A stretch of 64,000 nucleotides of DNA, taken from positions 1 through 64,000 of the forward strand of contig NZ_CAMLHC010000016.1 in NCBI RefSeq assembly GCF_946479755.1. The letters run 5' to 3'. The position numbers were made by a program, and so were the translations under genes. Below are positions 43,320-52,000 of the stretch, piece after piece. The notes under the pieces were generated by a model that worked only from the letters and a program-made list of their open reading frames with translations, was not told the origin of the DNA and ran no database searches. The stretch's first letter is position 1. Every line of letters starts with the position of its first letter. The DNA is from an uncultured Chitinophaga sp. GTDB taxonomy: Bacteria; Bacteroidota; Bacteroidia; Chitinophagales; Chitinophagaceae.

Positions 43320-45848
43320 TTAAATATTTACCGGCGTCTTTTTCGTACCTGCTTTTGCGTTCTTCTCTGTTCTCCTGGTACGCTGTACAATGCTCATACC
43401 GGTACCCACGATGGTAATAATGACACCCAGCCACAACACGTTGATATACGGGAATACCAGCGCTTTCATCACCACATAGTCACTGAAACCGGCCGCCTCT
43501 TTCACTTTCAGCTCGATTTTATTTTCTGCCGGCATGATCTTCGTGAAACGCACGTTCAGGTTCAGCGGCGCCAGGGTGTCTTCCACGCTGTATTGATAGC
43601 TGCTGTCGCGGATGAAATAGATCGGTTGCAGATTGAAATGATCGTCTGTCTGGGTATGCACTTCCAGTTTCGCTCCTACCGCCAGATCATTGGGTTCTGC
43701 GATATAGTTTTTGTTTTTAGGCGCCGGTTCCAATGCTTTCAGCACCATAAAACCTTTGGAGAAAAAGATGGAGTCGCCCACTTTCACTTCATGTGCTGTG
43801 TAAGCCGTTGTATCGGCCGCAGCGGCTTCCGCTTTGTTAGGAGCGGCAGACACGTAGGTGAAGATATCCCTGGTGAGATAGTGTTTGGATGCCGGGTTGG
43901 AAGACAGCGCATTTTCCTTACGGTTCACAAACGCGTCAGGATAGAGGGTAAATCTTTCCTTCACTTCGCCGGTGGTTTTATCCTTACGCTCATAATGCAT
44001 CACGTAGTAGGTTTTAGGATCTCCTTTTGCGGTGGAGTCACCTACGTAGGTCACGTGATAATCGCCCATCTGTATCTGCACGTCTTTCGGCAGCATAATG
44101 TTTTCGCGTGGGTTCTGTTTACTTTCCTTGCGGAAGAAGCCATCGTTGAGCATCTTCATCCGGTCGATGGAGATCACCTCCATTTTGGAAGAAGAAATCA
44201 GCGCGCCCAGCAGCACCATACCGAAACCGATGTGGGCCACAGAAGCGCCGGCGTTTTTCAGTTTCCCTTTCAGGCCGCTGAAGATGTAGGTGAAGTTGCC
44301 GGCAATCGCATAGATGCTGGCAAACAGCATGATATAAATGGCGGTGAGGAAGCCTGCACCGTAGTTATCGTAAGTGATGGGGCCTTTCCAGGCGATCAGG
44401 GCGGTGAACAATACCGCCAGCGCTGTCGGCAGCCAGATTTTACGGGTAAAGAACCCTTTGGGAGTGTCTTTGTATTTCAGGAACTGCACCACGGCTGTCA
44501 GCACACCCAGTACGATCGCTATCCAGATCTGGATTTTGTTGTAGTGGAACATCACATCTGACGGCGGTGCGATGTCGTCCATTTTAAACAGTCCTTTCAG
44601 GCCGGTGAAAGCCAGCAGTTGGTTCCATACCGGTATGGAGGTGGTGAAAGTGATCTGGATGGCGGCGATCAGCAGGATCAGCGAGCCCACAAACAGCCAG
44701 AATTCACGGGAGTAGGTGCTCTCCTCTTTATTGTTGCCCGGGATTTCTTTCCGGCGTGCGATCAGCAGGAAGATAGAAGGCACGGTGAACACAAATATGG
44801 TAAACAGCAGCTGGGCGGTCATACCCATATCGGTGAAAGAGTGCACGGAAGTATCGCCCAGTACGCCGCTCTTCGTGAGGAAGGAGGAGTACAGGATGAG
44901 AACGTAAGAGATAAAGAAGAAAAACACGGTGGATTTGAGGGCGTGACCGGTGTGTTTGTAGGCCAGCAGGGTATGCAGGCCTGCCACCATGGTCAGCCAG
45001 GGCACCAGGGAAGCGTTTTCCACAGGGTCCCAGCCCCAGTAGCCACCGAAGTTGAGTGATTCATATGCCCAGGCGGCGCCCATCATGATACCGGTACCCA
45101 GCAGCGCTACCGCGAAGAGGGTCCATGGCAGCACGGGTTTTACCCAGCCGGTGTAATCGCGGGTCCAGAGGCCGGCGAAAGCGAAGGCAAACGGGATGAT
45201 CATGGAAGCGAAGCCAAGGAACAGGATGGGTGGGTGGATCACCATCCAGTAGTTCTGCAGGGTGACGTTGAGGCCATTGCCATCATGGATATGCTGCATA
45301 TAGTCCGCCTGCTGGAAGATCGGCGCGGCCTGGTTTTCAGGGGCCTGTCTCAGTAACATGAACGGATTGCTGCCTACTTTATAGCCCAGGATGAAGATAC
45401 CGAGCAACATGCTCGCAAAGATCACCTGTGCCAGGGAGAACACGGTCATGACCGGTGCTTCCAGGTTTTTGGAAGTACGGATGAGGATAATACCGAGTAC
45501 GCTGTTCCAGATACTCCAGAGCAGGAAGCTGCCTTCCTGGTCGGACCAGAGACTGGAGAGCAGGTATTGAACCGGCAGGTCGCGGGAAGTATTGCGCCAG
45601 GCGTATTTATATTCGAAATAGTGATTGCTGAGGATATATAGAAGGCAACTGAATACAGCGATCACGGCGGCTGACTGGACCACGAAGGACCAGCGGGCCA
45701 GTTTTTTCCATGAATCACGTACCAGTGGCTCTTTGACTTTAACAGCGTTATAATAAGAGATCGTGGCTACCAATGATGCTACAAATGCCAGAATAGCGAA
45801 GAAATGGCCCAGTTGGCCCGGCAATAAGTGTTCCCCTTCAAATTTCAT
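43320..45848 (-). CDS. ccmF: Cytochrome c maturation haem lyase CcmF/CcsA-type
   Basis: Polytopic inner-membrane haem lyase subunit that brings haem to apocytochrome c in the periplasm. The 842-residue protein has the haem-binding tryptophan-rich motif GGYWGWDPVENASLVPWL near residue 260 and about fifteen hydrophobic spans. The C-terminal periplasmic domain (from about 590, KMEVISIDRMKMLNDGFFRK) ends in a last membrane helix (INVLWLGVIITIVGTGMSI) and a basic tail. It is longer than E. coli CcmF (about 650), mainly through that periplasmic part. It follows ccmE on the same strand by 110 bases. Confidence 0.93.
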   Translation of the reverse strand: MKFEGEHLLPGQLGHFFAILAFVASLVATISYYNAVKVKEPLVRDSWKKLARWSFVVQSAAVIAVFSCLLYILSNHYFEYKYAWRNTSRDLPVQYLLSSLWSDQEGSFLLWSIWNSVLGIILIRTSKNLEAPVMTVFSLAQVIFASMLLGIFILGYKVGSNPFMLLRQAPENQAAPIFQQADYMQHIHDGNGLNVTLQNYWMVIHPPILFLGFASMIIPFAFAFAGLWTRDYTGWVKPVLPWTLFAVALLGTGIMMGAAWAYESLNFGGYWGWDPVENASLVPWLTMVAGLHTLLAYKHTGHALKSTVFFFFISYVLILYSSFLTKSGVLGDTSVHSFTDMGMTAQLLFTIFVFTVPSIFLLIARRKEIPGNNKEESTYSREFWLFVGSLILLIAAIQITFTTSIPVWNQLLAFTGLKGLFKMDDIAPPSDVMFHYNKIQIWIAIVLGVLTAVVQFLKYKDTPKGFFTRKIWLPTALAVLFTALIAWKGPITYDNYGAGFLTAIYIMLFASIYAIAGNFTYIFSGLKGKLKNAGASVAHIGFGMVLLGALISSSKMEVISIDRMKMLNDGFFRKESKQNPRENIMLPKDVQIQMGDYHVTYVGDSTAKGDPKTYYVMHYERKDKTTGEVKERFTLYPDAFVNRKENALSSNPASKHYLTRDIFTYVSAAPNKAEAAAADTTAYTAHEVKVGDSIFFSKGFMVLKALEPAPKNKNYIAEPNDLAVGAKLEVHTQTDDHFNLQPIYFIRDSSYQYSVEDTLAPLNLNVRFTKIMPAENKIELKVKEAAGFSDYVVMKALVFPYINVLWLGVIITIVGTGMSIVQRTRRTEKNAKAGTKKTPVNI

Positions 45849-45958
45849 GAGAAAATGGTATATAGATTGAAGAATTTAAATATTTTATTATATAGCTATT
45901 GGCAGATTGAAAATCAATTCAAATAACTAATGGATAAAATATTTAACCCCGAGTATTA

Positions 45959-46357
45959 TTAAAGCTGTTTGTTGCTCACCACTACCTGATCGTCTTTATA
46001 CTTAGACGGGCACTTCATGAGTATTTTGCTGCAATGGAATTCATTTCCCTGCATTTTTCCGGTGAGGACCACGGATTCCGATTTTTCAAAATCTGTAGGT
46101 TTGGCGCCGTAGAAAACGACTTTGCGGGTTTCGCCTGATTTATCGTGTACGTAGAAGCTGAATAAGTTGGCATCCTTCAACGGATCGTAGTGCATCGCCT
46201 GTAAAGTGTCCAGCTTGCCGATCACATGGAACTCCTTTCCTTCTTTCTCGCGTGCGGTGGCAAAGGTTTCATAGGTACTGAAATCGCCTACCATGGTTAC
46301 AATCACCCCTATTGCAACCGCAATTACCACCAGCAGAATAATATTTGTTTTTTTCAT
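45959..46357 (-). CDS. ccmE: Cytochrome c maturation haem chaperone CcmE, Cys-type
   Basis: Periplasmic haem chaperone that hands haem from CcmC to CcmF. The 132-residue protein has one N-terminal anchor (IILLVVIAVAIGVIVTMV) and an OB-fold domain with the usual GKLD...SFYVHDKSGE...VVFYGAKPTDFEKSESVVLTGKM pattern. The haem-attachment site is Cys116-Pro-Ser-Lys-Tyr120 instead of the HxxxY of proteobacterial CcmE. This CxxxY variant is known in some archaea and deltaproteobacteria. It is followed by ccmF. Confidence 0.93.
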   Translation of the reverse strand: MKKTNIILLVVIAVAIGVIVTMVGDFSTYETFATAREKEGKEFHVIGKLDTLQAMHYDPLKDANLFSFYVHDKSGETRKVVFYGAKPTDFEKSESVVLTGKMQGNEFHCSKILMKCPSKYKDDQVVVSNKQL

Positions 46358-46558
46358 ATGAAAATTATCTTCCCTATTGTTGTGACACAGGCTGTAAAAT
46401 CCGCTACCAGCAACGCTTCCCCATTTATCTTACCCTACCTGCATTTATCTCTTTCCAATTCACGGGGCAAAATTAACGCAAAATGACCGTCTTCCGACAA
46501 AATTTATATAAAAGGTAATTCTTTTTATGGGAAGGGGGACTGTAAGTAAACATAATCC

Positions 46559-46566
46559 TATCTTTG
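46559..46566 (+). promoter_or_regulatory. -7 box TATCTTTG of the arginase-family gene
   Basis: TATCTTTG followed by GCGCGG matches TAnnTTTG exactly, 30 bases before the ATG at 46596. The -33 region is G-rich and shows no TTTG. Confidence 0.45.
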
Positions 46567-46595
46567 CGCGGAATTTTGAAAAGTAAGATTATATC

Positions 46596-47639
46596 ATGGC
46601 TGATTTATCTCAATTTGACCCTAACTCGGTGGGGTTGTTGTCCAACAACATTTTTGGTTTACCTTTTTCCGAAGAAGAGGCCCGACTGGTATTGCTGCCT
46701 GTGCCCTGGGAAGTGACTGTTTCTTACAGCAATGGTACCGCACGCGGACCGGAACATATTTTCCGGGCTTCCTTCCAGGTAGACCTCTATGATGCCGACG
46801 TAAAGGATGGCTGGAAACAGGGCTTCTTCATGCGCGAGCCGGACAAACACCTGCTGCTGCGCAGCGACTACCTGCGTAAGGAAGCGGAGCTGTACCTGAA
46901 ATTCCTCACCGAAGGCGGAGATATCTCTGAAAATGAATTTCTGAAGAAAACGCTGGTAGACGTGAACAACGGCACCCGCGCCATGAATGAGTGGGTGTAC
47001 ACCCAAACCAAACAGCTGCTGGAAAAAGGCAAGCTGGTAGCGCTGATCGGTGGTGATCACAGCACCCCGCTGGGCTTCTTCAAAGCCATCGGCGAACAAA
47101 AGGGTGATTTTGGCATTCTCCAGATAGATGCCCACTGTGATCTGCGCGATGCCTATGAAGGCTTCCACTACTCCCACGCCTCTATTATGTACAATGCGCT
47201 GGCAGAAGTGCCGCAACTGACCAAACTGGTACAGGTAGGCATCCGCGACTATTGTGAGGAAGAAGTGGACTACATCAACAACAGCAATGGCCGTGTTGTG
47301 ACTTTCTTCGATAAAAACATCAAAGAACGCCAGTTTGAAGGCGAAACCTGGAAAGCTATCTGCGACAGCATTATAGAAACACTGCCGCAACAGGTATATA
47401 TCAGTTTCGATATCGACGGGCTCGATCCCAAACTGTGCCCGCACACCGGCACCCCGGTAGCCGGCGGTTTTGAAGCGGAGCAGATCTATTACCTTTTCAA
47501 ACGTTTGATCGCCAGCGGCCGTCAGCTGATTGGCTTCGACCTTAACGAAGTGAGCGCTTCCCACGACGACTGGGACGCCAACGTAGGGGCACGCGTACTG
47601 TTCAAACTCTGCAACCTGTTGGTGAGCGCTAATTCATAA
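46596..47639 (+). CDS. Arginase/agmatinase family ureohydrolase (possibly formimidoylglutamase)
   Basis: Manganese ureohydrolase of 347 residues. The metal motifs are GGDHSTPLG, IDAHCDLRDAYEG and SFDIDGLDP, which supply the His and Asp ligands of a binuclear Mn site. An N-terminal extension (about 50 residues, SVGLLSNNIFGLPFSEEEARLVLLPVPWE) and the segment RGPEHIFRASFQVDLYD fit the agmatinase/formimidoylglutamase branch more than true arginase. No other histidine-utilisation gene is adjacent, so the substrate is unsettled. The next gene, a membrane protein, starts four bases after the stop. Confidence 0.88.
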   Translation: MADLSQFDPNSVGLLSNNIFGLPFSEEEARLVLLPVPWEVTVSYSNGTARGPEHIFRASFQVDLYDADVKDGWKQGFFMREPDKHLLLRSDYLRKEAELYLKFLTEGGDISENEFLKKTLVDVNNGTRAMNEWVYTQTKQLLEKGKLVALIGGDHSTPLGFFKAIGEQKGDFGILQIDAHCDLRDAYEGFHYSHASIMYNALAEVPQLTKLVQVGIRDYCEEEVDYINNSNGRVVTFFDKNIKERQFEGETWKAICDSIIETLPQQVYISFDIDGLDPKLCPHTGTPVAGGFEAEQIYYLFKRLIASGRQLIGFDLNEVSASHDDWDANVGARVLFKLCNLLVSANS

Positions 47640-47643
47640 GCTT

Positions 47644-48231
47644 ATGTATAGTCTGCGTATCCTGCACCCTAATACAGCCAGCAGGCTGCGGCTCCTGCCC
47701 GTTATGCACGGACTGGCAGGCATCCTGTTCCTGTTTGATGCCATCGGCATTTACAAAGGTCTTCAGCCCAACTGGCTGCTGGTAGGCTTTTTTATGGTCG
47801 TAGGCCTTGCTTCCCTGGCCTTCCCGTTTGTGGTGAAGCGCACGCGGAAATTCAGCGAGATCAACAGTATCGCCAGGCTGATACAGGCTTTCATCTGTAT
47901 CAGCGGCAGCTTATATTTTCTTGGACATCAGCAACCTGTTACCGGGCTGCTGATGTTCGTCGTAGGCCTGGGCATGGCCTACATCGGCTGGATGGAATAC
48001 AAAATATTCCAGCCGGTACACGTGAAGATGGACAACACCGGTATCGTACTGCCAACTACCTTCTCTGAGAGACGGATTGGCTGGAACGAGCTGAATAATG
48101 TAATTTTGCGTAATGACCTGTTCACCATGGATTTCAAATCCAATAAAATCATCCAGCTGGAAGTGCTGGACGAGCCCGGACAGGAACAACGTGAAAAAAT
48201 GAACGGATTTTTCCGGGAAAGACTTGGATAG
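47644..48231 (+). CDS. Four-span membrane protein with cytoplasmic domain, unknown function
   Basis: Unrecognised 195-residue protein. Hydrophobic spans lie at about residues 18-36 (LPVMHGLAGILFLFDAIGI), 43-62 (NWLLVGFFMVVGLASLAFPF), 78-93 and 100-116. The soluble C-terminus (HVKMDNTGIVLPTTFSERRIGWNELNNVILRNDLFTMDFKSNKIIQLEVLD) has the feel of a small PH-like beta domain, as in bacterial YdbS/YokE-type membrane proteins. It starts four bases after the arginase-family gene and probably shares its transcript. No function can be given. Confidence 0.78.
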   Translation: MYSLRILHPNTASRLRLLPVMHGLAGILFLFDAIGIYKGLQPNWLLVGFFMVVGLASLAFPFVVKRTRKFSEINSIARLIQAFICISGSLYFLGHQQPVTGLLMFVVGLGMAYIGWMEYKIFQPVHVKMDNTGIVLPTTFSERRIGWNELNNVILRNDLFTMDFKSNKIIQLEVLDEPGQEQREKMNGFFRERLG

Positions 48232-48234
48232 ATT

Positions 48235-48332
48235 TTGGAATTTTTTGATTTACGATTTTCTGATTTTGAGGATAGTAAACCAGCTGCTTTAAATCGCGAA
48301 ATCCGTAAATCCCCAAATTTCAAAATTGTAAA
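48235..48332. repeat. Imperfect AT-rich palindrome
   Basis: The gap contains TTTTTGATTTACGATTTTCTGATTT (from 48242) and, inverted, the related AAATCGCGAAATCCGTAAATCC (from 48291). The repeat shares its core with the elements at 11321-11446 and 57695-57867. It could end the upstream transcript or be a dispersed palindromic element. Confidence 0.5.
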
Positions 48333-48340
48333 TTTATTAT

Positions 48341-49636
48341 ATGCTGAAACAAACACCTTACATATTATACTCCGACGGGAAAGGAAACATCTTTGAAGAC
48401 ACCTCCATGCACGTGGTAGGCCGTAGTGGCTGGGATGCCTTTCCAATTGATCCCGAAGAGTGGATCGAACTTCCTGAAGGCGGTAATCTGTATGAACTGC
48501 CCGGCCGCCGTGGTATCGGTATCGATGCCGCTTCCGGCGAAATGGGCCTGTGTGACAAAGGTTGGGCCGTAGCGGCGTTCATTCCGCCTGCCCATACCGG
48601 CTTTTACCTGGCAGCCTATGAAACCATGCCTGACGCTCCCACCCTGCCCCTGTTTTGTTACACGGCAGTAGGCTGGCTCGATGGCAAATTCTATGTGCCT
48701 GCCACCCGCATTGAAGCCGACATCCGCCAGGAATGCGCCGGTTTCGACGCCAAAAAAGTAAAACAAGGCGTAAAACAACTGATGGACGCTTACCCGCATA
48801 ACAGGCTGGTAAAGCATCTCGCGGAAAATTGCGCCCTCACTTATGAATGTCCTGCCGCCCGTAACTATTTTATGGGTAGATGGGAATGCCCGATCCCTTC
48901 CTCTCCGGCCTGTAACGCCAACTGCGTAGGCTGTATCTCTTTCCAGCCGGAAGACGAAACCATCGTGTCCACACAGGACCGTCTCCGTTTCAAACCTACG
49001 GCGGAAGAAATTGTGGAATATACCGTGCCCCACCTGGAAACGGCCCCCTTCCCGATCGTAAGCTTCGGCCAGGGCTGTGAAGGTGAACCGCTGCTGATGT
49101 GGGAAACCATCCGTGAGTCTATCCTCGAGATACGTAAACATACGCCTAAAGGCAGCATCAATATCAACACCAACGGCAGCAAGCCCGACGCTGTACGCGC
49201 CCTCTGTGAAGCAGGTCTCAACAGCATCCGGGTGAGCCTCAATTCTGCCCAGGAAAAGTATTACACGCCGTATTACCGTCCCAACAACTACAAATTCGAG
49301 GACATCATCGAAAGCCTGAAAGTGGTGCGGGAATTTAACGGGTGGACTTCCATCAACTATTTCGTTTTTCCGGGGATGACCGATACCGAAGAGGAATATG
49401 AAGCCCTGCGCACGCTGATCCGGGAAACCGGCCTGAATATGATCCAGTGGCGTAATTTCAATATCGATCCCGACTGGTACCTGGGCAAACTGGGTATTAC
49501 CGAGCCGGGTCCCTGCATGGGCATCAAACAATTACAGGAAATGATCCATGAAGAATTTCCGGACGTGAAGTTTGGTTATTTTAATCCGCCGATAGAACGT
49601 ATCAAAGGCGATTACATGGCAGATTTCGCTCACTAA
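48341..49636 (+). CDS. Radical SAM protein of unknown substrate
   Basis: Radical S-adenosylmethionine enzyme, 431 residues, with the 4Fe-4S motif CNANCVGC at Cys191, 195 and 198, unusually far from the N-terminus. The first 185 residues form an extra domain (start YILYSDGKGNIFEDTSMHVV) with beta-rich character and a Cys pair around 164-170 (ENCALTYECP). After the cluster come the usual TIM-barrel features: FGQGCEGEPLLM (GGE-like motif), SININTNGSKPDAVRALCEAGLNSIRVSLNSA. As I recall, similar proteins are simply called radical SAM in Bacteroidota. Its stop overlaps the end of the convergent AraC gene by four bases. Confidence 0.88.
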   Translation: MLKQTPYILYSDGKGNIFEDTSMHVVGRSGWDAFPIDPEEWIELPEGGNLYELPGRRGIGIDAASGEMGLCDKGWAVAAFIPPAHTGFYLAAYETMPDAPTLPLFCYTAVGWLDGKFYVPATRIEADIRQECAGFDAKKVKQGVKQLMDAYPHNRLVKHLAENCALTYECPAARNYFMGRWECPIPSSPACNANCVGCISFQPEDETIVSTQDRLRFKPTAEEIVEYTVPHLETAPFPIVSFGQGCEGEPLLMWETIRESILEIRKHTPKGSININTNGSKPDAVRALCEAGLNSIRVSLNSAQEKYYTPYYRPNNYKFEDIIESLKVVREFNGWTSINYFVFPGMTDTEEEYEALRTLIRETGLNMIQWRNFNIDPDWYLGKLGITEPGPCMGIKQLQEMIHEEFPDVKFGYFNPPIERIKGDYMADFAH

Positions 49637-50562
49637 AGCGCTACTTCCTCCCACTCACTGATAAAGCCGCTCCTTTGCGCGTTCTCTTGCCCGAAACGGT
49701 ATTGACGCGCATAGGCAGACGGCGACATACCCGTTACTTTCCGGAATACCCGGTTAAAGGTGATCGGATTGTTGTACCCCGTTGCATACGCCACAGAAGC
49801 AATACTTTCCGCGTCGCCGTTGATGATTTTCTTACAGGCCGCGTTGATACGGATTTCGTTGAGGAATTCGAGATAGGTTTTGCGGGTGTGTTTCTTAAAG
49901 TATTTACAGAAGGCGTAGGTTGTGAGATGCGCCACAGAAGCGATCCTCGCCAGCGAGATGTTTTCTGCGTAATGTTCCAGCGTGTATTGGTAGATATCGT
50001 TCATCCGCAGTCCTTCCGACTCGCTGTAGGCGTGCCGCAGGAAGCCGGTGGACAGTGATTTCCAGTCCTTCACCTGCCGGGAAAAGTAGGTCAGCAGCGA
50101 CATGAAAGCGAACAGTCTCTCCGCTCCGGTGAGTTTACAGAGCCGCATGATTTCGGCGGCCGTTTTTTCCTCGTAAGCGGCGGGCAGTTGCAGGCTGGAG
50201 CGGGTCAACTGCAGGAACTTGCGGACTGTTTCCAGCTCCGGCAGTGCCAGCATGCCTTTCAGCGCGTTGTCATGATCGAAGAAAATATGGATGGCGTGGA
50301 TGTTCTTTTCTTTCAGGTTTTCAAAATAGCGGGCGTCGCCTTTGAACATGTGTGGCTGGTTGGCGCCGATCACATATATATCGCCGGCTTTGAACGGCTG
50401 GGTGTAACTGCCCGCAATCAGCGTGCCCTCCCCTTTGATGATCAGGGTGAGCTGCGCCTCTTTATGACGGTGCAGGTAATTATAAAAATAAGGAAGTATG
50501 TCCTCCTGGATGACGACAGACCCTTCCTCCGCTACCGGAACAGTAAATTGAATTACTTTCAT
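49633..50562 (-). CDS. AraC family transcriptional regulator
   Basis: One-component regulator, 309 residues. The N-terminal cupin-like effector domain (about 1-150) has YNYLHRHKEAQLTLIIKGEGTLIAGSYTQPFKAGDIYVI. The C-terminal AraC pair of helix-turn-helix motifs spans about 195-295 (SLARIASVAHLTTYAFCKYFKKHTRKTYLEFLNEIRINAACKKI and SIASVAYATGYNNPITFNRVFRKVTGMSPSAYARQY). The ligand is unknown, possibly a sugar as for AraC proteins of this layout. It is convergent with the radical SAM gene and in the same direction as the MFS gene upstream. Confidence 0.93.
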   Translation of the reverse strand: MKVIQFTVPVAEEGSVVIQEDILPYFYNYLHRHKEAQLTLIIKGEGTLIAGSYTQPFKAGDIYVIGANQPHMFKGDARYFENLKEKNIHAIHIFFDHDNALKGMLALPELETVRKFLQLTRSSLQLPAAYEEKTAAEIMRLCKLTGAERLFAFMSLLTYFSRQVKDWKSLSTGFLRHAYSESEGLRMNDIYQYTLEHYAENISLARIASVAHLTTYAFCKYFKKHTRKTYLEFLNEIRINAACKKIINGDAESIASVAYATGYNNPITFNRVFRKVTGMSPSAYARQYRFGQENAQRSGFISEWEEVAL

Positions 50563-50586
50563 TTACCAATTTTACTCCTTTTTGGG

Positions 50587-50594
50587 CAAAATTA
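50587..50594 (-). promoter_or_regulatory. -7 box TAATTTTG of the AraC-type regulator gene
   Basis: TAATTTTG on the minus strand is an exact TAnnTTTG match, 24 bases before the ATG. A clear -33 TTTG is not seen. Confidence 0.4.
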
Positions 50595-50630
50595 GTTATT
50601 CCCGGACAATATCCGTTAAGTGTTGAACAA

Positions 50631-51860
50631 TTACGCTGCCATCAGTTTCTCCGTCCGGGCCCGCTTCCGTTGCAGCCAGCGGAACCCTAATGCAGACAGC
50701 ACGCAGCCGCCGGCAGTAATAGCCCACCAGGAGGTAAACCCGACATGTTCCACCACAAAAGCGCCGCTGGTGGGCGACACCACAGTGGCCAGCGAATAAG
50801 AGATCGTATACAGTGCCGCATATTGTCCGCGGTTATGGTCCTGGCTGCGGCTGATCCAGAAACTGTTCATGAAAGGCAGGCAAAGCATTTCCCCGAAGGT
50901 GACCACCATCATAAACACCGCCGCGATGCCCCATACCGGCGGCAGCACACAGAGCAGCACATAGGCGAGGCACACCATCATGGCGCCCCTGGACACATAC
51001 ACCAGGTTGGGCAGTTTACCATCCAGGTGATGGATCATCACCATTTCCACCATCACGATCAGCAGGCCGTTGAGCGACATATTCAGCCCGATAGCCCATT
51101 CCTGCAGGTGTATTACCTCTTTGAAATACAGGGGTACCATGCTCGAAAACTGGAAGAGACAGATAGCGTTGATCATGCCGAACAGCAGGAACCAGAGGTA
51201 CAGGCTGTCTTTCCATACGCTGTCCGTCTGCCCCGTGGCGACGGCCTTTTCCGGTTTGGCCGGCGCCGGCACCGGTGGCAGGAAAATCCGCATCAGCACC
51301 GCTGCTACGATACAGGTGCCGCCATCCACCCAGAACAGCCACTGGTAGCTGATACTGGCCAGGAAGCCTCCCAACGCCGGTCCTACCGACCAGCCGAGGT
51401 TGACCGCCAGCCTGTTGAGCGAATAAGAGCGGGTACGGTTCTGCGGCGCGCTATAGGCCGCAATGGCAATGCTGTTGGCCGGACGGAAGGCGTCTCCCAC
51501 GGAGCTCAGCACAAATACGCAGATGCATATCTGCGGAAAGGTGCGCATCTGTCCCAATAAAATAAGCAATACGCCGTTAAAGAGGAGACTCCAGAACTGG
51601 ACCTGGTAAAAGCCGATACGGTCAGACAGCCAACCGCCCAGTAAAGCGCCTACGATAGCGCCGGTACCGAAGCAGGCCATGACCAGCCCGGCCTGTGCGA
51701 TGGAAAAATGCAGGTGCGCCGTCAGATAAACTGTGAGGAAAGGAACCACCATGGCGCCGCTGCGGTTGATCAGCAGTACCAGCGACAACCACCAGGTAGC
51801 TGCCGAAAGTCCGGTGTAGGCGTTCTGGTAAAGACGGATAGTTTGTTTGAGCAAATTCAT
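50631..51860 (-). CDS. MFS transporter
   Basis: Major facilitator superfamily permease, 409 residues with about 12 membrane helices. The signature loop between helices 2 and 3 reads GGWLSDRIGFYQVQFWS, close to the GxLsDRxGrk consensus. The central loop (LPPVPAPAKPEKAVATGQTD) separates the two six-helix halves. Resemblance to drug-efflux or sugar-efflux permeases is plausible (AAAYSAPQNRTRSYSLNRLAVNLGWSVGPALGG), but the substrate is unknown. It precedes the AraC regulator gene on the same strand by 68 bases, so it may be controlled by it. Confidence 0.9.
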   Translation of the reverse strand: MNLLKQTIRLYQNAYTGLSAATWWLSLVLLINRSGAMVVPFLTVYLTAHLHFSIAQAGLVMACFGTGAIVGALLGGWLSDRIGFYQVQFWSLLFNGVLLILLGQMRTFPQICICVFVLSSVGDAFRPANSIAIAAYSAPQNRTRSYSLNRLAVNLGWSVGPALGGFLASISYQWLFWVDGGTCIVAAVLMRIFLPPVPAPAKPEKAVATGQTDSVWKDSLYLWFLLFGMINAICLFQFSSMVPLYFKEVIHLQEWAIGLNMSLNGLLIVMVEMVMIHHLDGKLPNLVYVSRGAMMVCLAYVLLCVLPPVWGIAAVFMMVVTFGEMLCLPFMNSFWISRSQDHNRGQYAALYTISYSLATVVSPTSGAFVVEHVGFTSWWAITAGGCVLSALGFRWLQRKRARTEKLMAA

Positions 51861-51912
51861 ACAACAGCCGCAAAATAAAATGCAACAAATAGGATTAACA
51901 GCATAGTTTTTG

Positions 51913-51920
51913 CAAAGATG
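51913..51920 (-). promoter_or_regulatory. -7 box CATCTTTG of the MFS gene
   Basis: On the minus strand CATCTTTGCAAA sits 52 bases before the MFS start and matches seven of eight positions of the -7 consensus. It faces the tonB promoter in the same 140-base gap. Confidence 0.35.
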
Positions 51921-51965
51921 ATAAATTCAGATCGCTGTATCTATATTTTTTTTCATTCAAAAGTT

Positions 51966-51973
51966 TAACTTTG
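51966..51973 (+). promoter_or_regulatory. -7 box TAACTTTG of tonB
   Basis: TAACTTTG is an exact TAnnTTTG match 27 bases before the tonB ATG. The upstream stretch is T-rich but has no TTTG at the right spacing. Confidence 0.45.
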
Positions 51974-52000
51974 ACGCTTACTGGCGCTTAATCAGCTATC

